A stretch of DNA of 64,000 nt from Alteromonas australica (GTDB lineage Bacteria > Pseudomonadota > Gammaproteobacteria > Enterobacterales > Alteromonadaceae): NCBI RefSeq assembly GCF_000730385.1, contig NZ_CP008849.1, positions 3,100,001 to 3,164,000 on the forward strand. Reading direction: 5' to 3'. Shown here piece after piece: positions 18,174 to 25,923 of the stretch. Position 1 is the first letter of the stretch, and each line of letters opens with the position of its first letter. The position numbers and the translations under genes were made by a program. Below the pieces are notes generated by a model. That model was given only the letters and a program-made list of their open reading frames with translations. It had not been told where the DNA came from and ran no database searches.

Positions 18174-18740
18174 TTAATGTACGGATGGCTTTTCTTGTTG
18201 ATCATCTAAAAGCGACTGTCCTAATTCGCTGTAGCACAAAATGGCCGATATTTTTACGTATTCCATGACTTCGAATAAGGCCTTTTCAGACTCTTCATCA
18301 GCGTCCATGGGTTCTTCCATACGCGAAATATCGGCAAAGTCTTCAAGTGCTTCTTTAACGTCTTCAGAACACTGCATTAAGTCTTGTTGGTGCAAACCAA
18401 ACCCTAACATAAACCCTTGAACCCAATTAATTAACGCAGTACCTCGGTCGTTAATAGGCGTTTGATCGTCAGGTACCATTAATTGCAAAGCAAATTCTGG
18501 CTCTAGAAGCTGCTGGCATACCTGATTGAATAAGCTAGTCAGCAAATATTCTGTTGCGTCGTTAAACTTGTCGCCTTGGTTAATCGTTTCACTTAGCGCC
18601 GTTAACCAGTTGCGATCGGTCAGTGACATACCGCCACACAACATGCCCACGAGTATGCCGTGCACTTCAGCGCCATCCACAATAATACCGTGCTGTGACA
18701 ATTTATTGCTTACGCTGTCATAATCGAGCTGTTTTTCCAC
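18174..18740 (-). CDS. ygfB: YgfB/UPF0149 family protein
   Basis: A 188-residue acidic, mostly helical protein of the UPF0149 (YgfB/YecA) family. Conserved pieces are AEVHGILVGMLCGGMS near residue 22-37 and NWVQGFMLGFGLH near 104-116. It heads the operon with pepP, ubiH and ubiI, as in E. coli and Haemophilus. The molecular role of the family is not settled. In E. coli zapA is divergent from ygfB, but no zapA-like reading frame is found in the next 350 bp here. Confidence 0.9.
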   Translation of the reverse strand: MEKQLDYDSVSNKLSQHGIIVDGAEVHGILVGMLCGGMSLTDRNWLTALSETINQGDKFNDATEYLLTSLFNQVCQQLLEPEFALQLMVPDDQTPINDRGTALINWVQGFMLGFGLHQQDLMQCSEDVKEALEDFADISRMEEPMDADEESEKALFEVMEYVKISAILCYSELGQSLLDDQQEKPSVH

Positions 18741-18926
18741 AAATACTGTTCCTTTTTCGGTGATACTTCATACTAGCAAATTCATGCTTTAAAACCTACT
18801 TTTAGCAAATTGGTTAATGTGTATTCGAACGTGTAGTAAATAAAGGGTTTAGGGTGGTAAGGCTGATGTAATTGCTCTATGATCCCCGACACAGGATAAG
18901 GATTTCCCCACGTAACAGTACAATGA

Positions 18927-18954
18927 TTGAGCTTCGTTCAATTGCGTGTATAAT
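18927..18954 (+). promoter_or_regulatory. Candidate distal promoter of the 6S RNA transcript
   Basis: TTGAGC (18927-18932), a 16-bp spacer and a perfect TATAAT (18949-18954). Transcription would begin near 18961, about 130 bases before the mature 6S RNA. E. coli ssrS also has a distal promoter giving a longer precursor. Confidence 0.6.
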
Positions 18955-19042
18955 TGCTGACCATCTGGTCAAGAAACTTACCTTTCTTGCTTAGCAGTGA
19001 TGAATAACTTCGCAAAGGTTTGAAAGGCGTCTTAGTGATCCA

Positions 19043-19070
19043 CTTCACGAAGTACCGCGTTTGATATACC
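19043..19070 (+). promoter_or_regulatory. Candidate proximal promoter of 6S RNA
   Basis: TATACC at 19065-19070 with a poor -35 (TTCACG, near 19044) at about 15-16 bp. It would start transcription near 19077, about ten bases before the mature 5' end, the position expected for the proximal ssrS promoter. Weak on sequence alone; supported mainly by spacing to the RNA. Confidence 0.4.
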
Positions 19071-19087
19071 CTGTTGCGTTACACAAC

Positions 19088-19277
19088 AACAATGTCTCCT
19101 GGGATGTACGCCAGTTCATTCATGTCCCTGGCCGATGCTTTAAAACTAGGAAGTTGAAACGATGGCTATTGTGCAAGCTCGGCGCGTATCGAGAAGCCTA
19201 CGGCTATTGTGATTCTTCCGCCCTGAACTTTTCGGTTCACGGGCGAACGATGAACAGCGGCATTCTGGGAGACGCCC
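19088..19277 (+). ncRNA. ssrS: 6S RNA
   Basis: A roughly 185-190 base RNA that mimics an open promoter and binds the sigma70 RNA polymerase holoenzyme in stationary phase. The closing helix is clear: GTCTCCTGGGATG (19094-19106) pairs along all 13 positions with CATTCTGGGAGAC (19261-19273), counting three G-U pairs. Internal conserved pieces include CCCTGGCCGATG, GCTTTAAAACTAGGAAG, the AGCTCGG near 19179 and CGAGAAGCCTACGG. The position before fau, downstream of ygfB, is where gammaproteobacteria carry ssrS. Ends are approximate by a few bases. An 82-codon open frame across it is a shadow. Confidence 0.93.
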
Positions 19278-19296
19278 TCTTTCGACGGAAGAAGAA

Positions 19297-20190
19297 ATGG
19301 CAATTATAAATTTTGGCTCTATTAATATCGATCATGTTTATCAGGTAGATCATTTTGTTCAACCTGGTGAAACCTTGGCTTCTACCCACTACCAACAGCT
19401 TCTAGGTGGTAAAGGCGCCAATCAATCTATTGCCCTTGCACAAGCTGGTGCTGATGTATGCCATGTTGGCAGCATTCACGAAAATGACGCGGCATTTAAA
19501 CAAGCGCTAATTAAAAAAGGCGTTGATTGTCGTGGCGTTAAGTGTTCTGAAACCCCATCTGGCCATGCCATTATTCAAGTTACGCCAAGTGGCGAAAACG
19601 CGATAGTGTTGTTTGGCGGTGCTAATCAAACCATTACCGCAAAAACTGTCATGCAGGCGCTTGATGGCACTAAGCCGTCTGACTGGGTTTTAACACAAAA
19701 TGAAACCAGCAGTATTGACCAAGTATTGCGTCAGGCAAAAGAAAAGCAGTTAAAAGTTGCCTTTAACCCTGCCCCTATGAGCGAATCAGTAAAATCGCTT
19801 CCACTTGAATGTATCGATTTACTTATTGTGAACGAAACGGAAGCGGCCGCCCTTACTGAAAAAGATTCACTCGATGATATTGTGGCGGTGTTTAAAGAGC
19901 AGTGGTCAGAGTGCGAAGTTATCATTACACTAGGCAAAGCCGGTGTCATGATGCTAAAAAATAACGACTGCATTAAAGTCGACGCATTTTTAGTAGACGC
20001 AGTTGATACCACGGCAGCGGGCGACACCTTTATCGGTTATTTCTTGTCGGCTTACAGCAATCACACTGACGCAAAGCGCGCGCTTATTCGTGGCTGCGCG
20101 GCATCAGCTATTGCCGTAACGAGAGAAGGCGCAGCTCAAAGTATTCCCACTCAAAAAGAAGTGGATCGTTTTTTAGCAAAACACAGCTAA
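19297..20190 (+). CDS. rbsK: Ribokinase
   Basis: A 297-residue PfkB-family kinase that phosphorylates ribose to ribose-5-P. Both family signatures are present: LLGGKGANQSIALAQAGAD near residue 37-55 and DAVDTTAAGDTFIGYFLSAY near residue 237-256, with the catalytic Asp in AAGDTF. NPAPMS in the middle matches RbsK. The ATG at 19297 follows GGAAGAAG and begins only about 20 bases after the 6S RNA, so it is probably co-transcribed with it. The nucleoside hydrolase 26 bp downstream would produce the ribose it uses. The ribokinase call is firm within the PfkB family. Confidence 0.9.
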   Translation: MAIINFGSINIDHVYQVDHFVQPGETLASTHYQQLLGGKGANQSIALAQAGADVCHVGSIHENDAAFKQALIKKGVDCRGVKCSETPSGHAIIQVTPSGENAIVLFGGANQTITAKTVMQALDGTKPSDWVLTQNETSSIDQVLRQAKEKQLKVAFNPAPMSESVKSLPLECIDLLIVNETEAAALTEKDSLDDIVAVFKEQWSECEVIITLGKAGVMMLKNNDCIKVDAFLVDAVDTTAAGDTFIGYFLSAYSNHTDAKRALIRGCAASAIAVTREGAAQSIPTQKEVDRFLAKHS

Positions 20191-20215
20191 TTGCAGAACG
20201 CACAGAGTATTTTTA

Positions 20216-21157
20216 ATGGCACATAAAATCATTTTAGACACGGATCCTGGCATTGATGATGCCATGGCTATCTTTTTCGCGTTTCAATCACCCGATATCG
20301 ACGTACTGGGTTTAACTACGGTTTATGGTAACGTGCCTGTGACGATGGCAGCCCAAAACGCGCTAACCCTTTGTGAGTTTGCAGGTAAAGATATTCCTGT
20401 AACAAAAGGCGTTGGCATGCCTTGGGTAGGTCCAGAATCTACTTATGCGCACTTCGTACATGGTGATTACGGTTTCGGTCATATGAAACCTGAAGCCCCT
20501 AAGGGCGAGCTTGACCCTCGTAGTGCAGCACAGTTTATTGTAGATACCGCACGCAAGTACCCAGGCGAAGTCACTATCGTGGCTATTGGCCCTTTAGGTA
20601 ATCTAGCGCTAGCACTTCGCTTAGAGCCTGACTTACCTAAATTAGTGAAAGGTGTAAGCATTATGGGTGGCGCAGCATTTGTTCGTGGTAATGTCACGCC
20701 GGTGGCTGAAGCCAACATTTGGAATGATGCCCACGCTGCAGAAATTGTGTTTGGTGCCGATTGGAACTTAACCATGTTTGGTTTAGACGTCACCAATGAT
20801 GTGCCATTTAAGCCATCATTCGTTGACGTTCTTGCTGAGAAAAACCCTAAACTAGGTGGTTTTGTTCAGGAAAGCGCGCAGTTCTATATGGATTTCTATT
20901 CTCAGAACCGCGAAGATCGTGTGTGTTTCTTCCACGATGCCTTCCCTATCGCTCACTTACGTCACCCAGAGCTCTTTGAGTTAACTGAAGGTCACGTCCG
21001 TGTAGGTACAGGCCCTCTAGACCGCGGTCAAACCGTGGTTGCGCCTTTAGGTACTACGCCAAGTCCGCTGTGGACTGAAGCAAATACCATTAAGGTTGCC
21101 ACCAAAGTTGACCACGCTAAGTTGGAACAATTGTTTGTTGATACTTACGCGTTGTAG
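20216..21157 (+). CDS. Inosine/uridine-preferring nucleoside hydrolase
   Basis: A 313-residue IU-NH family enzyme that splits ribonucleosides into base and ribose. The calcium-binding aspartate cluster LDTDPGIDDAMAI is at residues 6-18, and SIMGGAAFVRGNVTPVAEAN with the later Asp of FFHDAF completes the active-site pattern. Usual family length is 310-320. Base preference (RihA, RihB or RihC type) cannot be told from sequence here. With the ribokinase before it and rpiA nearby it forms a nucleoside-ribose salvage route. A strong terminator follows. Confidence 0.9.
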   Translation: MAHKIILDTDPGIDDAMAIFFAFQSPDIDVLGLTTVYGNVPVTMAAQNALTLCEFAGKDIPVTKGVGMPWVGPESTYAHFVHGDYGFGHMKPEAPKGELDPRSAAQFIVDTARKYPGEVTIVAIGPLGNLALALRLEPDLPKLVKGVSIMGGAAFVRGNVTPVAEANIWNDAHAAEIVFGADWNLTMFGLDVTNDVPFKPSFVDVLAEKNPKLGGFVQESAQFYMDFYSQNREDRVCFFHDAFPIAHLRHPELFELTEGHVRVGTGPLDRGQTVVAPLGTTPSPLWTEANTIKVATKVDHAKLEQLFVDTYAL

Positions 21158-21163
21158 TGCATG

Positions 21164-21192
21164 AAAAAAGGTGGCAATAGGCCACCTTTTTT
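21164..21192 (+). terminator. Rho-independent terminator after the nucleoside hydrolase
   Basis: AAAAAAGGTGGC, loop AATAG, then GCCACCTTTTTT: a 12-bp stem whose GC core runs into a T tract. It ends the 6S RNA-ribokinase-hydrolase transcript just before fau. Confidence 0.9.
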
Positions 21193-21225
21193 ATTCATTT
21201 AATTCCCATTGTCGAATGGCCTTTT

Positions 21226-21834
21226 ATGCAGCGCTCTGAATTACGAAAGCAACTAAGGCTAGCGCGTCAGCAGCTAACACGCGCTCAGCAAGACAAGGCC
21301 GCAGAAGCTGTGCTTCAGCGCTTGTGTGACCTTCCACTATTATCCCACGCTACCTACGCAGCCTGTTATTTACCCAACGATGGGGAAGTTTCGCTTACCC
21401 CGTTTATTAAGCATTGTTGGCAGAGCAAAGCCACCTCTCACCCTATGCGATGCAACACCACCTTGCCTGTGCTTCATCCAGTGTGTAAGGGCCATCTGTT
21501 GTTTCTTGGCTATGATGCGCAAACTCACATGGTGAAAAACACCTTTGCCATTCCCGAGCCTGAACTGGCGTGCCAAAATATTGTTCCTATGCGACACCAT
21601 AGCGTTATTTTTATGCCGCTGGTGGGCTTTGACAGTCAAGGTAACCGATTGGGCATGGGCGGCGGCTTTTACGATAGAACCCTTGCCTCGGTGCGCGAAG
21701 CACACACCCGTCCAGCCCTTGTCGGTATTGCCCACGACTGTCAACACGTTGATAGGTTACCTGTACAATCTTGGGATGTTCCCCTTGATGCAATTGTTAC
21801 TCCTACGCAAACCATTACCTTCAATCAGAAATAA
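21226..21834 (+). CDS. fau: 5-formyltetrahydrofolate cyclo-ligase (YgfA/Fau)
   Basis: A 202-residue cytoplasmic enzyme that uses ATP to convert 5-formyl-THF to 5,10-methenyl-THF. Family features are the basic N-terminus RSELRKQLRLARQQLTRAQQ, CYLPNDGEVSLTPFI, and the substrate/ATP loop GNRLGMGGGFYDRTLA near residue 140-155, followed by LVGIAHDCQ. It is usually directly downstream of 6S RNA; here two inserted genes and a terminator separate them, so fau must have its own promoter in the short gap at 21193-21225 or within the hydrolase gene. Confidence 0.92.
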   Translation: MQRSELRKQLRLARQQLTRAQQDKAAEAVLQRLCDLPLLSHATYAACYLPNDGEVSLTPFIKHCWQSKATSHPMRCNTTLPVLHPVCKGHLLFLGYDAQTHMVKNTFAIPEPELACQNIVPMRHHSVIFMPLVGFDSQGNRLGMGGGFYDRTLASVREAHTRPALVGIAHDCQHVDRLPVQSWDVPLDAIVTPTQTITFNQK

Positions 21835-21914
21835 AACCTGCAATTGCTAAATTGAGCCATAGGTGAAAAGGTGGCTTTTTGTTAGACTCTAACAAAACCC
21901 ACTGGAGAGTAACG

Positions 21915-22571
21915 ATGGATCAAAACGCAAAAAAACTGGCCGTAGCTAAAGCCGCTATTGAATACGTTGAAAACGACAGCATTGTGGGCGTAGGTACAGG
22001 TTCTACCGTGAACTTTTTTATCGACGAGCTTGGTAAAATTAAGCATAAAATTGAAGGTGCCGTGTCTAGCTCTGAAGCATCTACTGAAAGGCTGAAGGCA
22101 CTTGGCATTGAGGTATTTGAACTCAATGAAGTCAGCCAGCTTTCAGTATACATCGACGGTGCGGACGAAGTGACCGAGCACAAACATATGATTAAAGGCG
22201 GTGGCGCAGCGCTGACGCGCGAAAAAATAGTCGCCGGCGCAGCAACTACCTTTGTTTGCATTGTCGATGAGAGCAAACGGGTACCCGTGTTAGGCAAATT
22301 TCCACTACCGGTGGAAGTTATCCCGATGGCACGCTCATTTGTAGCCAGAGAGTTAGTTAAGCTGGGCGGAGACCCTGAGTACCGCCAAGGCGTGGTCACT
22401 GACAACGGGAATGTCATACTTGACGTGCACAACTTAGAAATACTGAATCCTCGTGAGTTAGAACAAGCCATTAATAACATTCCAGGCGTTGTTACAAACG
22501 GTATATTTGCCTTACGGGGCGCAGACATTGTACTTTCTGCCACCAACACTGGGGTAGATACCTTTAAGTAA
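21915..22571 (+). CDS. rpiA: Ribose-5-phosphate isomerase A
   Basis: A 218-residue enzyme interconverting ribose-5-P and ribulose-5-P. The ATG at 21915, preceded by TGGAGAGT, gives the family's usual length; an upstream in-frame start would add 12 unmatched residues. Signature motifs are [15 protein letters not shown] (phosphate loop), YIDGADEV and the [12 protein letters not shown] segment with the catalytic acid and lysine region. It lies before serA on the same strand, whereas E. coli has the two genes adjacent as well. Firm call. Confidence 0.96.
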   Translation: MDQNAKKLAVAKAAIEYVENDSIVGVGTGSTVNFFIDELGKIKHKIEGAVSSSEASTERLKALGIEVFELNEVSQLSVYIDGADEVTEHKHMIKGGGAALTREKIVAGAATTFVCIVDESKRVPVLGKFPLPVEVIPMARSFVARELVKLGGDPEYRQGVVTDNGNVILDVHNLEILNPRELEQAINNIPGVVTNGIFALRGADIVLSATNTGVDTFK

Positions 22572-22614
22572 AATTCTTCTTTTAAGTTAGCCCATTTTCT
22601 GTTAACTTCCGTTT

Positions 22615-22630
22615 AGACGTCTAGATGGCC
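22615..22630 (+). promoter_or_regulatory. Possible MetJ (met-box) operator upstream of serA
   Basis: AGACGTCT (22615-22622) is identical to the consensus met box and is followed in register by AGATGGCC (5 of 8 matches), making a degenerate tandem of two boxes. It lies about 90 bp before serA. One perfect 8-mer can occur by chance, so this is tentative. Confidence 0.35.
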
Positions 22631-22635
22631 TTTTG

Positions 22636-22687
22636 AGAGCGAAAGGTGGAGTGTGCATCGGTAGATGGAATGCCCACCTTTCGCTCT
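22636..22687 (+). promoter_or_regulatory. Long perfect inverted repeat in the serA leader
   Basis: AGAGCGAAAGGTGG (22636-22649) and CCACCTTTCGCTCT (22674-22687) are exact reverse complements: a 14-bp stem with a 24-base loop, ending 33 bases before the serA ATG. The nearest T run is about 12 bases after the stem, so it is a poor terminator unless attenuated. It may be a leader-RNA regulatory hairpin or a protein site; no known riboswitch class is recognised. Confidence 0.6.
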
Positions 22688-22720
22688 GTAAATACTAATT
22701 TTTTAAGAGATAGCGAATCC

Positions 22721-23950
22721 ATGAGCAAAGTTTCACTAGAGAAGGATAAGATCCGAATATTGTTGTTAGAGGGAGTTCACAAAAGTGCGCTGGAAACCCT
22801 AGAGAATAACGGTTATACGAATATTGAGTATCTCAAAACCTCTCTGCCCGAAGACGAGCTAATTGAGAAAATTAAAGATGCTCACTTTGTTGGAATTCGA
22901 TCTCGTACACAAATTACTGAAAAAGTGGTGGATGCAGCGAAGAAATTGGTTGCCGTTGGCTGCTTCTGTATTGGTACAAACCAAGTAGACCTAGAAGCCA
23001 CGCAACGTCGTGGTATCCCTGTCTTTAACGCCCCTTTTTCTAACACGCGTTCTGTCGCCGAATTAGTGCTGGGGCAAATCATTCTGCTACTTCGCCAAGT
23101 GCCAAGCAAAAACGCGAAAGCACACCGTGGTGAGTGGGAAAAAACTGCCGACGGTTCATACGAAGCCCGTGGTAAAACCCTGGGGATTATTGGTTACGGT
23201 CATATCGGTACGCAGCTTAGCATTCTGGCAGAGCACCTTGGTATGCGCGTGCAGTTTTTTGATATTGAAGACAAACTAGTATTAGGTAACTCTACGCAAG
23301 TTAAGTCGCTAGAAAAGCTGTTAAACACCGCTGATGTTATTTCTTTGCATGTACCTGAAACCCCGCAGACACAGAATATGTTTGGCGCTAAAGAATTTGC
23401 ACAAATGAAGAAAGGTAGCATATTCATTAATGCTTCTCGCGGAACAGTGGTAGACATAGACGCGCTGGCAGACGCGCTTGAAAGCGGCCAATTAAACGGC
23501 GCAGCCATTGACGTATTCCCTGTTGAGCCAAAATCGAATAAAGAAGAGTTTCAATCTCCTCTACGTAAATTCGATAACTGTATTCTTACTCCTCATGTGG
23601 GCGGAAGCACCCAAGAAGCGCAAGAAAACATTGGTATTGAAGTGGCCGGAAAACTGGCGAAGTACAGCGACAATGGCTCTACCCTGTCTGCGGTGAACTT
23701 CCCTGAGGTATCATTACCTGAGCATATCTCACGTTCTCGCTTGCTGCACATTCACAGAAACCAGCCAGGTATTCTTACTCAAATTAACCAAGCGTTTGCG
23801 GAAAAAGGCATTAACATTGAAGCCCAGTATCTACAAACGACTGCAGAAATTGGTTATGTGGTGGTTGATGTTCAACAAGACCGAGCTTACGACGCCTTAG
23901 CCCAGCTGCAGCAAATTGACGGCACAATTAAAACCCGCATTTTGCACTAA
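22721..23950 (+). CDS. serA: D-3-phosphoglycerate dehydrogenase
   Basis: A 409-residue NAD-dependent enzyme, first step of serine synthesis. The start is the ATG at 22721 (MSKVSLEKDKIRILLLEGV), which aligns with E. coli SerA almost residue by residue; the in-frame ATG at 22646 lies inside the leader hairpin region. Motifs are CFCIGTNQVDL, the nucleotide fold LGIIGYGHIGTQL, NASRGTVVDIDALA and the catalytic His in LTPHVGGSTQEAQENIG. The C-terminal ACT domain (about 335-409, HIHRNQPGILTQINQAFAEK) is the site of serine feedback inhibition in the E. coli-type enzyme. Confidence 0.97.
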   Translation: MSKVSLEKDKIRILLLEGVHKSALETLENNGYTNIEYLKTSLPEDELIEKIKDAHFVGIRSRTQITEKVVDAAKKLVAVGCFCIGTNQVDLEATQRRGIPVFNAPFSNTRSVAELVLGQIILLLRQVPSKNAKAHRGEWEKTADGSYEARGKTLGIIGYGHIGTQLSILAEHLGMRVQFFDIEDKLVLGNSTQVKSLEKLLNTADVISLHVPETPQTQNMFGAKEFAQMKKGSIFINASRGTVVDIDALADALESGQLNGAAIDVFPVEPKSNKEEFQSPLRKFDNCILTPHVGGSTQEAQENIGIEVAGKLAKYSDNGSTLSAVNFPEVSLPEHISRSRLLHIHRNQPGILTQINQAFAEKGINIEAQYLQTTAEIGYVVVDVQQDRAYDALAQLQQIDGTIKTRILH

Positions 23951-23973
23951 GCAAAAAGCCGACTAATTAGGCA

Positions 23974-24007
23974 TAAAAAAACGCTGCAATGTGCAGCGTT
24001 TTTTTTT
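23974..24007. terminator. Bidirectional terminator between serA and DUF481 gene
   Basis: AAAAAAACGCTGC, short loop, GCAGCGTTTTTTTTT: A and T tracts on both sides let it end the plus-strand serA transcript and the minus-strand transcript arriving from 24057. Confidence 0.9.
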
Positions 24008-24056
24008 GCTTTTTGCCTGCGCTTAGGTGTTAGAACCTAGCTTTATCTCGCAGGGT

Positions 24057-24800
24057 TTAAAAGAAGTTATACACTAAGCTAACCGCTGTTTCAGTATCTA
24101 GCTTTTCTACATCGTCTTCTACGTCGGTGTTGTGATCAAGTTTGAACGACAAACGCATAGACAAGTTGCCACTAATGGTGGCGGTAAGTGCTGATTCAGC
24201 ACGCGACTTGGTGTTTTCAGACCCTACTTCTGTACTTACCGTTTGGGTAAATTTAGCTGTGTCTGAAATTTTCCACGTATAAGCACTTGATGCACGAACA
24301 ATGGCACTGCTTTGGTCTTCACCGTCTTGTGTTTCAGCCCATGAATAACCAGGACCAATTGAGTACTCAAGCGTGTGGCGCTGGTTTTCTAGCACCTTTT
24401 GGTTCCAACCCGCTGCGAGGGTTGCTTGGTAATCAAAGTTACTTAAACGGTCGTCTTCGTATGAAGCAAATCCGAACAAACGGTTATCAGGGTTTTCTAG
24501 CTTGTAATTGCCCTGTGCAGAACCGTAGAACTTTTGTGCTGATGTGTACTCTTCTTCTGTACCATCGTCATTATCTACCGTTTCTTCTTTATACAAACCT
24601 TCGATTGCGTAATCGTTGCTCCATTTCTCAAGCTCTTGGTGAGCAGTAATGCCTGCACTGATTGAGGTAGTCTTGGTGTTACCTGTTGTAGAGATAAAGC
24701 CGAGCTCGCCGTCCATTGTGAAAGGCTTTATTTCGTCTTGCGCAAAGGCTGCTGAAGAAGCTGATAAGGCGATAAGTGTTGCAAGAAGCTGTTTATTCAT
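24057..24800 (-). CDS. DUF481 outer-membrane protein (YdiY-like), copy 1
   Basis: A 247-residue protein with a signal peptide (cleavage near SSAAFA) and a beta-strand-rich body of the DUF481 family, including GELGFISTTGNTKTTSISAG at the start and SLVYNFF as a C-terminal aromatic barrel ending. The ATG at 24800 follows AGGAT and is preferred over the TTG two codons before it. E. coli YdiY belongs to this family, which is described as salt-induced outer-membrane protein; the function is unknown. It is a close paralogue of the next upstream gene. Confidence 0.85.
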   Translation of the reverse strand: MNKQLLATLIALSASSAAFAQDEIKPFTMDGELGFISTTGNTKTTSISAGITAHQELEKWSNDYAIEGLYKEETVDNDDGTEEEYTSAQKFYGSAQGNYKLENPDNRLFGFASYEDDRLSNFDYQATLAAGWNQKVLENQRHTLEYSIGPGYSWAETQDGEDQSSAIVRASSAYTWKISDTAKFTQTVSTEVGSENTKSRAESALTATISGNLSMRLSFKLDHNTDVEDDVEKLDTETAVSLVYNFF

Positions 24801-24986
24801 TGGCAATCCTAGTGGTTTACTATCCTTTACCGTAGCAGGCCAGTGAACTGTTACACACGGGCTGTACGGCGCAAATTTACTGCGGGCAATAGTACCTACC
24901 TCACATTCTCAGTCAATGAAGGTTAGCCTAAAAAATCGCCAAAAAACGCAATATTTACACTAAAAGATAAGATAAATCGGGCTGTT

Positions 24987-25790
24987 TTAAAAAAACTGGT
25001 ATACCAACGCCACCGATGTCTCGGTGCTTAACGGGTCAATATCTTCTGCCGTGTCACTTTCGTGACTTAAAATAAACGACAATTTCATCGCAAGTGAGCC
25101 AAAGACATTGGCCGACAACGACGTTTCAGAGCGAGATTTGGTATTTTCAGCGCCCGCTTCTGTGCTTAAAAACTGACGAAGCTTGGCCCCTGAATTCCAA
25201 TGATATTTATATTCGGCGGAGGCGCGAACAATCACCCCGTCGTTCACCGAGTCGGTGGTTTCTTCTTCAGGTTCAACAAATGCGTAGCCAGGCCCAATGC
25301 TGTACCTGAACTCACTTTCTTCGTCACGCCATAAGCGTTGCGACCAACCCGCCGCCAATGAGGCTCGTTGATCGTAGCCATTGAAGTCATCATCTTCATA
25401 GTCGCCGTACATGAAAAGGCGACGGCCGGGTATGTTGAGTTTGTAATCGAACTGAGCACTGCCATAAAGACGCTTTGCGGTCACTTCTCTTTCGCCTGAA
25501 TCAACGGTACTTTCTTTGTACAGCATTTCGGCAAAATACAAGCTGCTCCAGTTTTCTGTTTCGTGATCGGCATTGACGCCCGCTTTAACGCTGGCAGCAG
25601 AAGTATTTCCCGTATTCACCAATACCCCAAGCTCTCCATCTAACGAAAAGCGGGGAATTTCATCATCGGTATCTGGCGTAAAATCGGCATGATATAGCGT
25701 TTGAATGAGGTCTCTATCGGTGGCCAAGGCACCAAAAGAAACACTCATCAGCGTGAAAAACAACCAGCCACGGGAAAACGTATTAAGCAT
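24987..25790 (-). CDS. DUF481 outer-membrane protein, copy 2
   Basis: A 267-residue paralogue of the preceding DUF481 protein. It has a signal peptide (to about GALA, residue 23), then GELGVLVNTGNTSAASVKAG in the same position as the copy-1 motif, and the C-terminal VALVYQFF. Shared landmarks include AAGWSQRL versus AAGWNQKV, YSIGPGY in both, and TEAGAENTKSRSETSLSA versus TEVGSENTKSRAESALTA. The two genes are 186 bp apart in tandem, so a local duplication is likely. Function unknown; beta-barrel localisation is inferred from the family and C-terminal Phe. Confidence 0.83.
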   Translation of the reverse strand: MLNTFSRGWLFFTLMSVSFGALATDRDLIQTLYHADFTPDTDDEIPRFSLDGELGVLVNTGNTSAASVKAGVNADHETENWSSLYFAEMLYKESTVDSGEREVTAKRLYGSAQFDYKLNIPGRRLFMYGDYEDDDFNGYDQRASLAAGWSQRLWRDEESEFRYSIGPGYAFVEPEEETTDSVNDGVIVRASAEYKYHWNSGAKLRQFLSTEAGAENTKSRSETSLSANVFGSLAMKLSFILSHESDTAEDIDPLSTETSVALVYQFF

Positions 25791-25923
25791 AATTTAAATT
25801 AGGTTTAGTCTATTTAATTGGTTTTGTTTACTGAGCGGGGTCAATAAACACCTTATTATGCCCTTCCGTGGGAGGCGCTACATTCGCTGCACGCAGCTTT
25901 TAGCTAAGTTTGTACCTTATTGC

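Larger units (their letters stand above)
18741..19087. other. Intergenic region upstream of 6S RNA
   Basis: 347 bp without a protein-coding gene. It carries two candidate promoters for 6S RNA (annotated separately) and the short hairpin TGACCA-TC-TGGTCA at 18957-18970 just after the distal -10. The ygfB promoter must also lie near its left end, but I could not pick a convincing one. No zapA gene is present. Confidence 0.6.

Noticed and set aside
19061-19309. 82-codon open frame on the plus strand
   Set aside because: It lies over the 6S RNA, has no ribosome-binding site and resembles no protein; the RNA structure explains the conservation.
21920-22549. 209-codon open frame on the minus strand
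   Set aside because: Antisense shadow of rpiA, low-complexity Ser/Thr-rich translation, no start signals.
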